DNA of 64,000 nucleotides from Planctomycetaceae bacterium (lineage in GTDB: Bacteria > Planctomycetota > Planctomycetia > Planctomycetales > Planctomycetaceae): positions 140,218 to 204,217 of the forward strand of contig JAHBXV010000005.1 of the NCBI GenBank assembly GCA_019636285.1, in the 5' to 3' direction. Made by a program: the position numbers and the translations under genes. The notes below the pieces were generated by a model. The model ran no database searches. It worked only from the letters and a program-made list of their open reading frames with translations, and was not told the origin of the DNA. Position 1 is the first letter of the stretch. Each line of letters opens with the position of its first letter. Of this stretch, positions 46,120-54,508 are shown piece after piece.

Positions 46120-47583
46120 ATGTTCGACGCTTCGCCTCTCTCCCGCCGCGGGTTCATGTCCCATGCTTCGATGGGCATCGCCGGCATTGCTCTCGCCGAT
46201 CTTTTCCGTCGCGAAGGCCTGCTCGCCAATTCCGCCCTTCCGCAGGGTCTGCACCATCCTCCGCGGGCTCGGCGTGTGATTCAGCTCTTCATGGCCGGGG
46301 CCGCCAGCGCGGTGGATCTGTTCGACCACAAACCGCTGCTCACGAAAAAGCACGGCGAACCGTGGGATCCTGGCGAACAGGTGGAGCTCTTCCAGAGTAC
46401 GCCCGGCGCCTGCCTCAAGTCGCCGTGGACCTTCCGGCCGTATGGCGAGTCGGGCAAGGAGCTCAGCGACGTTGTCGCTCCCCTCGGAACCGTCGTTGAC
46501 GACATCGCCTTCATTCATAACGTCGTCGGCAAGACCGGCGTCCATAGCCAGGGAACACTCCTGCAAACGACCGGCTTCAACATGCCGGGCTTTCCCAGTT
46601 GCGGCTCCTGGATTTCCTACGGCCTCGGCAGCGAAACCGAAAACCTCCCCGCCTTCGTTGTCCTGCCCGATCATCGCGGCCTCGCTTCCAATGGCGCGAA
46701 GAACTGGTCAAGCGCCTTTCTCCCAGCCGAGCATCAGGGGACCGTCATCCGCCCCGGTCAGGCTGAACCGATCGCCGACCTTCGGCCGCCAGCCAGTTCG
46801 TTCATCACGGCTGACAGCGACCACGATGGGCTTGACCTCTTATCGCGACTCAATCGCCGCTATGCCGAGGAGCGTTCGGGCGATGATCGCCTTTCCGCCC
46901 GCATCCGCAGCTACGAACTCGCGGCAGCCATGCAATTGAGCGCGACCGAGGCTCTCGATCTGGCGCAGGAACCGCGCTACATCCACGACCTGTACGGCCT
47001 CGCCCCCGAAGGCCCCGGAGTCGATGACACCACGATCAACGAGAAGGCCGAGACCGAATTCTTCGGCCGCAAATGCCTCGTTGCCCGGCGGCTCCTGGAA
47101 CGCGGCGTCCGCTTCGTGCAGATCTGGAGCGGTAACGACAATGGCTTTCCTCGCCGCAACTGGGACAGCCACGAAGACGTCCATCGCGATCACGGTCCGC
47201 TGGCGGCCGGCATGGCTCGCGGGACGGGGGCCCTCATCGCCGACCTCAAGCAGCGCGGCTTGCTCGATGATACCCTCATCCTGTGGACCACCGAGTTCGG
47301 CCGCATGCCCTGCTCGCAGGGGTCACAGGGCCGCGACCACAACCCGTTCGTCTTCACGAACTGGCTCTGCGGCGGCGGCGTTCGCGGCGGAGTCTACGGC
47401 GAAAGCGACGAATGGGGCTTTAAGCCCCTCGACCGCGATCACCCGACCCAGGTTTACGACATCCACGCGACCGTGCTGCACCAACTGGGGATCGACCACA
47501 CCAAACTGACGCTCCGCCACAACGGCATCGACCGCCGCCTCACCGACGTCCACGGCCACGTCCTCCACGATCTCCTTTTATGA
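46120..47583 (+). CDS. DUF1501 domain protein, Tat-exported
   Basis: 487 residues. A twin-arginine-like signal (LSRRGFMSHASMGIAGIALA) is followed by ARRVIQLFMAGAASAVDLFD and, near residue 400, LWTTEFGRMPCSQGSQGRDH, the DUF1501 hallmark. It belongs to a different DUF1501 subgroup from the two in the left cluster: the EFGR motif is followed by MP and an SQG stretch instead of TPRIN. It is directly downstream of the DUF1549/DUF1553 gene, which is the usual pairing. The stop codon is followed within a few bases by a hairpin repeat. Confidence 0.92.
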   Translation: MFDASPLSRRGFMSHASMGIAGIALADLFRREGLLANSALPQGLHHPPRARRVIQLFMAGAASAVDLFDHKPLLTKKHGEPWDPGEQVELFQSTPGACLKSPWTFRPYGESGKELSDVVAPLGTVVDDIAFIHNVVGKTGVHSQGTLLQTTGFNMPGFPSCGSWISYGLGSETENLPAFVVLPDHRGLASNGAKNWSSAFLPAEHQGTVIRPGQAEPIADLRPPASSFITADSDHDGLDLLSRLNRRYAEERSGDDRLSARIRSYELAAAMQLSATEALDLAQEPRYIHDLYGLAPEGPGVDDTTINEKAETEFFGRKCLVARRLLERGVRFVQIWSGNDNGFPRRNWDSHEDVHRDHGPLAAGMARGTGALIADLKQRGLLDDTLILWTTEFGRMPCSQGSQGRDHNPFVFTNWLCGGGVRGGVYGESDEWGFKPLDRDHPTQVYDIHATVLHQLGIDHTKLTLRHNGIDRRLTDVHGHVLHDLLL

Positions 47584-47606
47584 AAAGCCGTCGCCGCTGG
47601 CGACGG
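47580..47606 (+). repeat. 27-bp direct repeat, copy 1 (contains hairpin)
   Basis: An ATGAAAAG lead followed by CCGTCGCC-GCT-GGCGACGG, an 8-bp perfect stem with a 3-base loop. The identical 27 bases recur at 49246-49272, so the pair brackets the PQQ propeller gene. This copy starts on the last bases of the DUF1501 stop codon and may serve as a terminator between the convergent genes. Confidence 0.85.
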
Positions 47607-47618
47607 TCTTCAATCCCA

Positions 47619-49163
47619 TCACTTCACATCATAAACCAGCAACTTGTCCTGATCACGCAGATACAGCTTCCCCCCCGCCACCACGGGGTGCGACCACGCT
47701 GGCCGGTTGCTGCGTTGCGGCTGATCGAAGCGTCCCTTCTCGACGTAGGCCTTTGGCGAAGCCTCCACGAGCGCGACCGGCCCGCTTTCGCTGCGCACAT
47801 ACAAGTGGCCGTCGGCATACGTGAGCGAACCCTTCCCCACCGAGCGGTTCTGCCAGACGACGTTCCCTGTCTTCAGATCGAGACACCGCAATACGCCGGG
47901 ATCGCTCGACCCGTACAGATATCCATCTAGCTCGACCATCCCGCCGTGGTGGTTCTGCATTTCCTTGGTGGCATACACCACGCTGGCCTGCATGCCGCGC
48001 GGCGAACCACTGACTCGCACCAGCGCGCCACCTGTTCCATAGCCGGTGGAACTGAAGACGACATCCTGCACGGCGATCGCCGACGAGCAATTCGCCGTCC
48101 CGTTTGCGGATGTCCGGTCGCCCCACAGCACCCGTCCCGTTGCCGCTTCGATCCCCACCAGCCCCGTATGGACGAAGTTCACATACTGCCGCACGCCGCC
48201 AATCGTCGCCGCGATCGCGGATGAGTAAGCCGCCTGCGGATCGCCGGGAACCTGTGCCTTCCAGACGAGCTTTCCCGACGACTTATCGAGAGCGACCACC
48301 GTCCCGCCACGGCCTCCCGGCGTGCAGACGAGTTGGTTTCCATCGATGAGGGGCGTTTCGCTGATCCCCCAGACAATGTTGCTCCCACCGAATTCCCGCA
48401 GAATGTTCCCCTGCCAGACCGGCTTGCCGCTGTCGGCTTCGGCACAGACGAGGTCGCCATTGGCTCCCAGCGCATACACACGGGTTCCATCAACAACCGG
48501 CGTGCCGCGCGGTCCATTCCCCTGCCCTTCGCGATAGGCATCCCCAGTCCGCGTCGCCCAGACTTCATCGCCCGTTTCCAGGTCGTAGGCCAGCAGGTAC
48601 TCGTCGTTGCCGCGGTTCCCCATCGTGTAGAGGCGCTTGCCGACGATCGCAACGCTCGAATAGGCTTCGCCGAGCCCTTCAATCGTCATCGCCAGTTGCG
48701 GCCCGCTCTCCGGCCACGACTTGAGCAGCCCGGTCTCGGCCGATTTGTTGTCGCGGCGCGGCCCGCGATACTGCGGCCACTCGCCCGGAAGTGATCCTCC
48801 CGCGTCTGCCGCGTCGTCGCCGCCACGGGCCTGCGTTCGCGCGGGAGCCGAGCCGCCACGAATCACGACACGCGTGGCCTCGTTCTTGGAGTTGGTCGTG
48901 ACAGTCACCATCTGCCCCGGCTCCAACTGATCGGCCGATGACTTCTTCGTCCCTTCCAGAACCACGGCTGTTTCGGTCAGGACAAAGGTCCGACTCGCAT
49001 TTCCACGCGTGACGTCCATCGTCAGTTCGCGGGAATCGGCCGAGTACGCCGTCACCGTCCCCTGATAGACGGCTGCCTCCGCAAGCCGGGGCATGACCGC
49101 AACCGCAACCAACATAGCCGCCACCAAACCGGAGCGAATCGTCACGTTGAAGTCTCCCGACAA
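47619..49163 (-). CDS. PQQ-like beta-propeller protein, exported
   Basis: 514 residues. The leader (LVAAMLVAVAVMPRLAEA) is followed by an unusual beta domain at about 30-105 (VYQGTVTAYSADSRELTMDV, then LEPGQMVTVTTNSKNEATRV) that looks like an OB or DUF5666-type fold. A linker and an eight-bladed PQQ-like propeller then start at WPQYRGPRRDNKSAETGL, with blades such as AYSSVAIVGKRLYTMGNRG and PVVDGTRVYALGANGDLVC. It lacks heme and PQQ-dehydrogenase catalytic motifs. It is flanked by the 27-bp direct repeat and converges on the DUF1501 gene. Confidence 0.9.
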   Translation of the reverse strand: MSGDFNVTIRSGLVAAMLVAVAVMPRLAEAAVYQGTVTAYSADSRELTMDVTRGNASRTFVLTETAVVLEGTKKSSADQLEPGQMVTVTTNSKNEATRVVIRGGSAPARTQARGGDDAADAGGSLPGEWPQYRGPRRDNKSAETGLLKSWPESGPQLAMTIEGLGEAYSSVAIVGKRLYTMGNRGNDEYLLAYDLETGDEVWATRTGDAYREGQGNGPRGTPVVDGTRVYALGANGDLVCAEADSGKPVWQGNILREFGGSNIVWGISETPLIDGNQLVCTPGGRGGTVVALDKSSGKLVWKAQVPGDPQAAYSSAIAATIGGVRQYVNFVHTGLVGIEAATGRVLWGDRTSANGTANCSSAIAVQDVVFSSTGYGTGGALVRVSGSPRGMQASVVYATKEMQNHHGGMVELDGYLYGSSDPGVLRCLDLKTGNVVWQNRSVGKGSLTYADGHLYVRSESGPVALVEASPKAYVEKGRFDQPQRSNRPAWSHPVVAGGKLYLRDQDKLLVYDVK

Positions 49164-49245
49164 GAAATCGTGGAACCGCGCTCACTTCCGAAAAAAACGA
49201 CCGAAGAGGCCATCATTCTACGATGCGCCGCCTTTCCCGTCCCCC

Positions 49246-49272
49246 ATGAAAAGCCGTCGCCGCTGGCGACGG
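49246..49272 (+). repeat. 27-bp direct repeat, copy 2
   Basis: Identical over 27 bases and in the same orientation as the copy at 47580-47606, including the CCGTCGCC/GGCGACGG hairpin. It lies 82 bases upstream of the PQQ gene start, just before a cytosine-rich tract. Confidence 0.85.
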
Positions 49273-49274
49273 AC

Positions 49275-49335
49275 TTCCTCTCAATTCCCCGCGTCTCTCC
49301 CTCACCGCGTCCCCCCATCCTCCTCCCCCGCCCCG
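49275..49335 (+). repeat. Cytosine/pyrimidine-rich tract
   Basis: A run of C and T broken by CCGCGTC units (for example CCCCGCGTCTCTCCC and CACCGCGTCCCCCC). Tracts of very similar make-up occur at 54381-54455, 57529-57590 and 63731-63773, always between genes. Confidence 0.6.
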
Positions 49336-49336
49336 C

Positions 49337-49726
49337 TCACTCCTCCGGCCACTCCGCCCCCTGGTCGATCCATGCCCGTAGGAGGCCAATCTGCTCCCCA
49401 GTCAACTTCTCGCCGTCTGGTGGCATGAGCACATCGGGATCGACGCCGGCCACCATGTGAATGAGCAGGCTGTCGGCGCTCTCGCCCGCTTCCCAGGCCG
49501 GACCGGCATCGCCGCCATTCAGGGCAGCCGACCGCTCATCGAGCCGCAAGCCGTTCTCGGCGGTCTCGGCTCCGTGACATCTGACGCACCGCTTTTGAAA
49601 CAGCGGACGGATGTCCTTCGCGAAATCGACCTTGCGCTTGGCCGGGGGCGGCAAGTCGGCTGCTCCCGCGCAGAAGGCGAGCCCGCCAATCGCCAGCAAA
49701 GCCATCCACCTGCGTTGCCCCGACAT
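49337..49726 (-). CDS. Free-standing planctomycete cytochrome c domain protein
   Basis: 129 residues from the ATG at 49726, which has GGGAGG 7 bases upstream. The signal peptide (WMALLAIGGLAFCAGAADL) leads to a single cytochrome domain: VDFAKDIRPLFQKRCVRCHG with heme motif CVRCH near residue 48, then LMPPDGEKLTGEQIGLLRAW with a candidate distal methionine. In most relatives this domain is fused to DUF1549/DUF1553; here the protein stops at WPEE right after it. It could be a true small electron carrier or a decayed fusion. It is near the second DUF1549 cluster and on the opposite strand. Confidence 0.87.
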   Translation of the reverse strand: MSGQRRWMALLAIGGLAFCAGAADLPPPAKRKVDFAKDIRPLFQKRCVRCHGAETAENGLRLDERSAALNGGDAGPAWEAGESADSLLIHMVAGVDPDVLMPPDGEKLTGEQIGLLRAWIDQGAEWPEE

Positions 49727-50115
49727 GCTGCCGCCTCCCGCTCGGACCATCCCTCCCATCAGTCAAAGTCGATCGTCGGGAGATGTCAATTCGGCGGTCG
49801 GCTGCTTGTAGTGTCCTAATTTCAAATTCCGCCACCAAATGAACCGCCCTGGCTTATCACCAGGAAGTTTCTGTTTGAACTACCGAGCCATTGCCGTCGA
49901 ACTCTATGCTGCCGCTGGGAAACACGGCTGAAATCGCTCCGAGGCTATCCGTGGGCCACTGCGTCGCCAGGAGCAGAAGTCGGGGGATTCGATCCCATCC
50001 GTGGAAGCGGACCCCTCCGGCTGTTTATAAAGCTGCTGCGCCAGCCAAGACGCGGGCCGACCTCTCCCTATCTATAAGCAGCCGGACGATTGATCGGCAA
50101 TGCGTAACAATCAGC
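49727..50115. other. 389-bp intergenic region with left boundary repeat
   Basis: No gene is supported. GTAGTGTCC at 49808-49816 is the exact reverse complement of GGACACTAC at 52336-52344, so the two bracket the AAA/DUF4435 pair. To its right the base composition drops. Confidence 0.5.
49808..49816. repeat. Left 9-bp inverted repeat of putative mobile segment
   Basis: GTAGTGTCC, matched in inverted orientation at 52336-52344. A 9-bp match can occur by chance in 2.5 kb; its position outside both defence genes and at the composition change is what makes it of interest. Confidence 0.4.
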
Positions 50116-50910
50116 TCATGCGGACGCAGACGCGGAATGCGATCCTTGGTTTGCGGACAAATCCCGCTTAACAGCATCAATAATTCGCTGCATGAATGGA
50201 TTCTCATCGTAGAGTTTGACACACAAATCTACGACCACCTTCTTGTGATACCGGGGCGGGCCACCAGCCTTCCGCTGATCTTGAATCCAATTCCACACGT
50301 CGAGCAATGTCTTACCCCTGAGGTGAAGTTTGTAGTTTTCAGTGAGCGACGTGGCACGGTGTACTGGAGGGGCAACGTATCCTCGCTCGGCGATGAACTC
50401 GGCCTTAAGTTCGGGGACGCTAAAATCGACGTTATTGTAAATGCTGGCCGCCTGGCGCGAAGAACGCCCGGCAAGGAACTCCTCCACCTCAAACGCAAAC
50501 CACTGACAGACAACCGCCAAGATGCCCTTGTATCTTATTTCCTCTTCGCCGCTCAGCAATCGCTCAATGTCCGAACCTGCGTACAGGTCGTTCTCGATGC
50601 TGTAGCCTGAAGTGAAGATCAGGCCATCTACTTCGGGAGGCGGAGGACTGAATAGCCACATATCAAGATCGGCCAGCCAAGCAAGCTGCTTGTTCGGAAA
50701 GAGGTGCCTCTTCTGATAAAGTGAGATCAGCGTTGTTCTTCCGTAGCATGGAAGAATGTTGCCCGAGAAAGTGCCTAGTCGATCTTCGATCCAGCGATAC
50801 ACAGCGGCATCGTCGTCCCCCTCCACCAAAATGGTGGGCAGACTCGTCTTCGTCAGCATTGCGAGTAGTTCAGTTTCCGTCAGGACCGCCTTTGCCTTCG
50901 TCTTCGACAT
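50116..50910 (-). CDS. DUF4435 (TOPRIM-like) protein, PARIS AriB-like
   Basis: 264 residues from ATG 50910 (an in-frame GTG at 50916 is equally possible; GGAG precedes both). The N-terminal part has TILVEGDDDAAVYRWIEDR with the conserved TOPRIM-type glutamate, then LAWLADLDMW and GYSIENDLYAGSDIERLL, the signature pattern of DUF4435. The gene overlaps the 3' end of the AAA ATPase gene by about 40 bases, which implies translational coupling. In the PARIS anti-phage system an AAA ATPase (AriA) holds a DUF4435 nuclease (AriB) that, once released, cuts host tRNA. The protein is a little shorter than the E. coli AriB, so PARIS-like is as far as the evidence goes. Confidence 0.8.
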   Translation of the reverse strand: MSKTKAKAVLTETELLAMLTKTSLPTILVEGDDDAAVYRWIEDRLGTFSGNILPCYGRTTLISLYQKRHLFPNKQLAWLADLDMWLFSPPPPEVDGLIFTSGYSIENDLYAGSDIERLLSGEEEIRYKGILAVVCQWFAFEVEEFLAGRSSRQAASIYNNVDFSVPELKAEFIAERGYVAPPVHRATSLTENYKLHLRGKTLLDVWNWIQDQRKAGGPPRYHKKVVVDLCVKLYDENPFMQRIIDAVKRDLSANQGSHSASASA

Positions 50911-52042
50911 CTCCACGGTGCTCCGCCATCAACAATTCTTTGTCGGAATATTTTGAGTAAATGAATGGAGAATGCGTCGCCACAATGAACTGGTTTCCGG
51001 TCGATTGTTCAAGGAGAACCTTGAACAAAATCCGTTGCCAGTCGGTGTGCAGACTGATCTCTGGCTCGTCGATGAAAATACAGGCCTTTTCAGCAAATGC
51101 GTTGTAGCAAAGGAAGCTCAGCATTTGCTTCTCGCCGGCAGAAAGTAAGTCAGAAGAAATTGCATCAACGACTTCGCCGAGCGCTACCGACCCACCCAGT
51201 TTAATCCCGTTGTATTTCAAGACCTGAGACACAAGCTCACTTAGAACCGTGATCGGCCTAAGCAGTTTGTCGCTCTCCGCGATCACATTTTTCGCTTTCT
51301 CATAGATAGCATCTAAGGCCTCTCCTGCCGCAGGCTCAGTTGCTATCCCGCTGTCGTTTCCACTGCCGGCCGATCTAGCTCTCGACAACATCTCGTGGGC
51401 AAAGGACATGTGCAAGCGGTTTGTTCTTTCCGAAATCTCGGCGTACTTTGACGTCACCAGTTGGTTGATGTCTGCGGTTGATATCGACGAAACGAACCGA
51501 TGCGCCCTGTTGGTCCATCGGTCGGAAAGCTGAGCCAGGCCTTGCGCGAGTCCGCCCGGATCGACGAACAGATATTCAGAACCACGCCACATTTGCTGCC
51601 TATATCGGACAGGTCGCTCCTCAGCCTTTGACGTTCCAAACCCGCCTTCGAAACGCCTGAACGTTGGGAAAAAAATCGACCCCCCAGGTGCGCTGGCGAT
51701 CGCCTTGTTGGCCTCTTGCACAACTTGTAATTCGCTGAGTCGCTCCGCGGTCCTGGAGTGTCGCTTCCCTTCCCAGATGAAATCAACGCGTCGCATCCGC
51801 TTCTCGTCTTGATTCTGTTCCATGCCGACAGTGAACGAATCGGTCACCAACTCGAATGAGTCGAACGGGATTTCAAGAGGGATCTGTTCGAGGTGTCCGC
51901 TTAGGGCATACCAGATGAGCTTGAGCAGACTCGTCTTCCCGGAGCCGTTAAGGCCGGTGACGACATTGATGTCACTGTGAAATGAATGGCGGAAATCCGC
52001 ATTCCGCTTGTTGAGGTTCGTCACCTCGAAAGACTTGATCAT
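50870..52042 (-). CDS. AAA (AAA15/21-type) ATPase, PARIS AriA-like
   Basis: 390 residues from the ATG at 52042, with GAAAGG 8 bases upstream; the longer frame to 52234 has no support. It is an ABC/SMC-type AAA ATPase: Walker A GLNGSGKTSLLKLI near residue 32, signature LLSAGEKQMLSFL near residue 314, Walker B with D-loop ACIFIDEPEISLHTDW near 335, and FIVATHSPFIYS as the switch histidine. The middle region is helical (NQLVTSKYAEISERTNRLHM). It is followed by the overlapping DUF4435 gene. This pairing is that of PARIS and related two-gene defence systems. Base composition is lower in GC than in the flanks, which suggests acquisition by transfer. Confidence 0.85.
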   Translation of the reverse strand: MIKSFEVTNLNKRNADFRHSFHSDINVVTGLNGSGKTSLLKLIWYALSGHLEQIPLEIPFDSFELVTDSFTVGMEQNQDEKRMRRVDFIWEGKRHSRTAERLSELQVVQEANKAIASAPGGSIFFPTFRRFEGGFGTSKAEERPVRYRQQMWRGSEYLFVDPGGLAQGLAQLSDRWTNRAHRFVSSISTADINQLVTSKYAEISERTNRLHMSFAHEMLSRARSAGSGNDSGIATEPAAGEALDAIYEKAKNVIAESDKLLRPITVLSELVSQVLKYNGIKLGGSVALGEVVDAISSDLLSAGEKQMLSFLCYNAFAEKACIFIDEPEISLHTDWQRILFKVLLEQSTGNQFIVATHSPFIYSKYSDKELLMAEHRGDVEDEGKGGPDGN

Positions 52043-52412
52043 CGCATGGCCTTTCTGCCATCGACGTGTGGCACGCCCACGAAACACTCGCACCATATGC
52101 AGGGCACGCCTAATAGGCAATCCCACTTGGAGTTGCGACTCACGTCGCCCGACCACAGAGATGCCGGGGATGTTCTGAGTGACTGAAGACCGACTGCAAC
52201 ACGGCGCGACGCCAGTCGGTAGTCTTTGCCGCAAACTGGGCGATCAGCCACTGTTGAGTAGTTGGCGCGATGGCAGGGATTGCTCGGCGACGCCGGGACG
52301 AATACGGATGGCGATTGTGCCGTCGCCCCAAAAACGGACACTACCCGGCAGCGCGACAGAAATCCACGCCCTTGACGGCGCTCCGCGATGCTGCCAAACT
52401 GCTTGGCCCCCA
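52043..52412. other. 370-bp region between defence pair and tRNA-Leu
   Basis: No gene is supported. It should contain the promoter of the defence pair on the minus strand. The right 9-bp inverted repeat lies at 52336-52344, after which GC content returns to the local norm and the tRNA gene begins. Confidence 0.45.
52336..52344. repeat. Right 9-bp inverted repeat of putative mobile segment
   Basis: GGACACTAC, the reverse complement of 49808-49816. It sits 69 bases before the tRNA-Leu gene. Confidence 0.4.
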
Positions 52413-52497
52413 GCCGAAGTGGCGGAATGGCAGACGCACCGGATTCAAAATCCGGCGAGGTTCACCCCTCGTGTGGGTTCGAGTCCCACCTTCGGCA
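52413..52497 (+). tRNA. tRNA-Leu (anticodon CAA)
   Basis: An 85-base class II tRNA. Acceptor arms GCCGAAG and CTTCGGC pair and are followed by discriminator A (52497). The anticodon stem CCGGA/TCCGG closes the loop TTCAAAA, giving anticodon CAA. A long variable arm (GCGAGGTTCACCCCTCGT) and T arm (GTGGG-TTCGAGT-CCCAC) complete the fold. The CCA end is not encoded. It reads UUG codons. Confidence 0.97.
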
Positions 52498-52539
52498 GTT
52501 CTCTCTTCTTTCTCAAGCCTCACCCCTCAAGCCTCTCCG

Positions 52540-54234
52540 TCACCCCAGTGTCCGCCCATCCGGCGCTGAGTCATCGTCCACGCGCGGCCACGACAGCGTA
52601 AATCTTGAGCCTTCACCCAGGCGCGATTCGACCGCGATTTCGCCGCCGTGTTCGCGGATGATCTTCTGGCTGACCGGCAGGCCCAGACCGGTGCCGCGCG
52701 CTCCCTTGGTCGATTCGAAGACGTTGAAGATTCGCTCGATCTGCTCTTCGGGAATCCCCGGCCCGTTGTCGGCGATCGCCACCCACAGGCTGTCCGACTC
52801 GACATCGTAGCCGGTCTCGACCTGCACGACCGCGTGATCGGCCCCTTCGACGGCGTCCATCGCGTTCAGGATAATATTGAGCGCCGCCCGCTGAATTCCT
52901 TCGGGATCGAACGTGCAATCGGGGACGTCGGGGCTCGCTTCCAGCCGCAGTTCGATACCGGATTCGCCCGCCCGCACCTGCAACTCGTCCACCACTTCAT
53001 GCATGACTTCGTTGAGCTGGCACAACTGCAATGCCGGGCGACGTTCCTTGCTGAACGTCAGCATGTCCATCACCAGGTGATAAATCTTGTTCTGGTTTCG
53101 CTCGACGATCTTCCAGCCCTTGCGAACCATCTCTTCGTCGTGGCCGTTGAGCCCGAGGTCGATGAGGTAACTGCCGCCGCGCACCCCCTGCAAAATATTC
53201 TTGATGTGATGGCTGAGCGTGGCGATCGTCTGTCCCATCGCCGCCAATCGCTCGGCTTTCACGAACGCCTGCTGATAGCGGTTCGTCTCGACGGCCAATG
53301 CCGCCTGCCGGGCAATCGCCAAGAGCAGCAGCAACTGGTCTTCATCGAACCGCGACGTTCCCCCGCCAAGGACCGCCTGGTCGAAGGGGGTCGTCGTATC
53401 GACATAGATCGCGCCGATGAGCTCGGTGCGGCCCTGCATCGGGACGCACATGGCTTCCCGAACACCGGCGGAAATGATGCTGTTGCCCCCCTCGAAGCGG
53501 CTGTCTTGCCGGGCGTCGTTGGTCCGCACCCCCTGGCCGGTCCGCAGGACATAATCGACAATGCTGCGGGAAACCGGCATGCGCTCGTCGTCAACCCGCT
53601 GGCGACCGGGCCGCGCGACAATGTGGGGGCGAATCGCCCGCGTCACCGGATCGGTCAAGAGCACGCAGCCCCGGTCCGCTTTCAAGACGTCGACGGCCAA
53701 GTCCAGAATCCGCTGCAAGAGCTGGTCGATCGAAACCCCGGGACGAACCGCTTCCTCGGTAATCTGGTACAGCGTCCGCAGATTTGCGAGAAACTTCGCT
53801 GGTGCTTCGGCCTCCTCGACGGCCGCCGTGCCTGGCACCCGCATCAGCGGTGGAACCTGCCCGACAATGCTCGATTGATCGGCGAGATCGGGCCGGCCGA
53901 CCAGGCTGACCGCCCGCTCGGCCTGGTTCGGCTGATCGTCACGCGGCCAGGTGAACAGCAGAATCGTCCGGCCGACCTGAATCTGGTCGCCGTTGGTCAG
54001 TGTCTTCGAGCGAATCGGCTCGCCGTTGACGAATGTCCCATTCGAACTGTTCCGGTCGGAGAGCACGTATTCGTCGCGCGCGAGCTGAATGGAACAGTGA
54101 ATCCGGGAGACTTCGGTGTCGAGAATGCGGATGCCGTTCTGCAAGCCCCGCCCGAGAGCGACAGGCTGGTCCGACAGCTCGAAGCGGCTGCCCTGTTCCA
54201 TCCCCTGAATGACCAGCAGTGCCGCCTTGCCCAC
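52540..54234 (-). CDS. FHA-GAF sensor histidine kinase
   Basis: 564 residues from a GTG at 54234 with AAGGGG upstream; a TTG at 54273 would add 13 residues. Domains in order: FHA at about 8-95 (VALGRGLQNGIRILDTEVSR, SDRNSSNGTFVNGEPI), GAF at about 150-310 (DRGCVLLTDPVTRAIRPHIV, AMCVPMQGRTELIGAIYVD), phosphoacceptor helix with TLSHHIKNILQGVRGGSYL near residue 343, and the ATPase with NIILNAMDAVEG, VAIADNGPGIPEEQIERIF and GTGLGLPVSQKI. It has no membrane segment, so it is a cytoplasmic kinase that may be docked to phosphothreonine partners through FHA. No response regulator adjoins it. It is convergent with tRNA-Leu. Confidence 0.92.
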   Translation of the reverse strand: MGKAALLVIQGMEQGSRFELSDQPVALGRGLQNGIRILDTEVSRIHCSIQLARDEYVLSDRNSSNGTFVNGEPIRSKTLTNGDQIQVGRTILLFTWPRDDQPNQAERAVSLVGRPDLADQSSIVGQVPPLMRVPGTAAVEEAEAPAKFLANLRTLYQITEEAVRPGVSIDQLLQRILDLAVDVLKADRGCVLLTDPVTRAIRPHIVARPGRQRVDDERMPVSRSIVDYVLRTGQGVRTNDARQDSRFEGGNSIISAGVREAMCVPMQGRTELIGAIYVDTTTPFDQAVLGGGTSRFDEDQLLLLLAIARQAALAVETNRYQQAFVKAERLAAMGQTIATLSHHIKNILQGVRGGSYLIDLGLNGHDEEMVRKGWKIVERNQNKIYHLVMDMLTFSKERRPALQLCQLNEVMHEVVDELQVRAGESGIELRLEASPDVPDCTFDPEGIQRAALNIILNAMDAVEGADHAVVQVETGYDVESDSLWVAIADNGPGIPEEQIERIFNVFESTKGARGTGLGLPVSQKIIREHGGEIAVESRLGEGSRFTLSWPRVDDDSAPDGRTLG

Positions 54235-54380
54235 GAAAATCCGCCCCTTTGGCGCTGCCAGAACCGTGTTCAATACCCCGACCGCTCGCCGATTCGACCG
54301 GCGCGAACCAGTAAACTCCCACCATTCTCCCCATCATCGACTATACCATTCAGTATCACGCCGTGTCGCCTGCCCGCCCG

Positions 54381-54455
54381 CCTGTCTCCGTCTCCCCATC
54401 TCCCACTCACCGCGTCGCCCCATCTCCGCGTCCCCGCGTCCCACCGGGTTTCCCC
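54381..54455 (+). repeat. Cytosine/pyrimidine-rich tract
   Basis: C/T-rich run with CTCCCCATCTCC and CCGCGTCCCC units in the 235-base divergent gap between the histidine kinase and glgX. It is similar to the tracts at 49275, 57529 and 63731. Confidence 0.6.
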
Positions 54456-54508
54456 TCCGCCTCAATTCGTTTACGATCCCCATCACCCCTCCGTGACAAC
54501 CACTCAGA

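Noticed and set aside
49891..50610. 239-codon plus-strand open frame
   Set aside because: Mostly antisense to the DUF4435 gene, whose motifs and overlap with the ATPase gene are convincing.
52413..52497. tRNA-Leu as integration site of the defence segment by its 3' end
   Set aside because: Integrases normally use the tRNA 3' end, which here faces away from the defence genes. I found no duplicated tRNA 3' end on the far side and no integrase gene.
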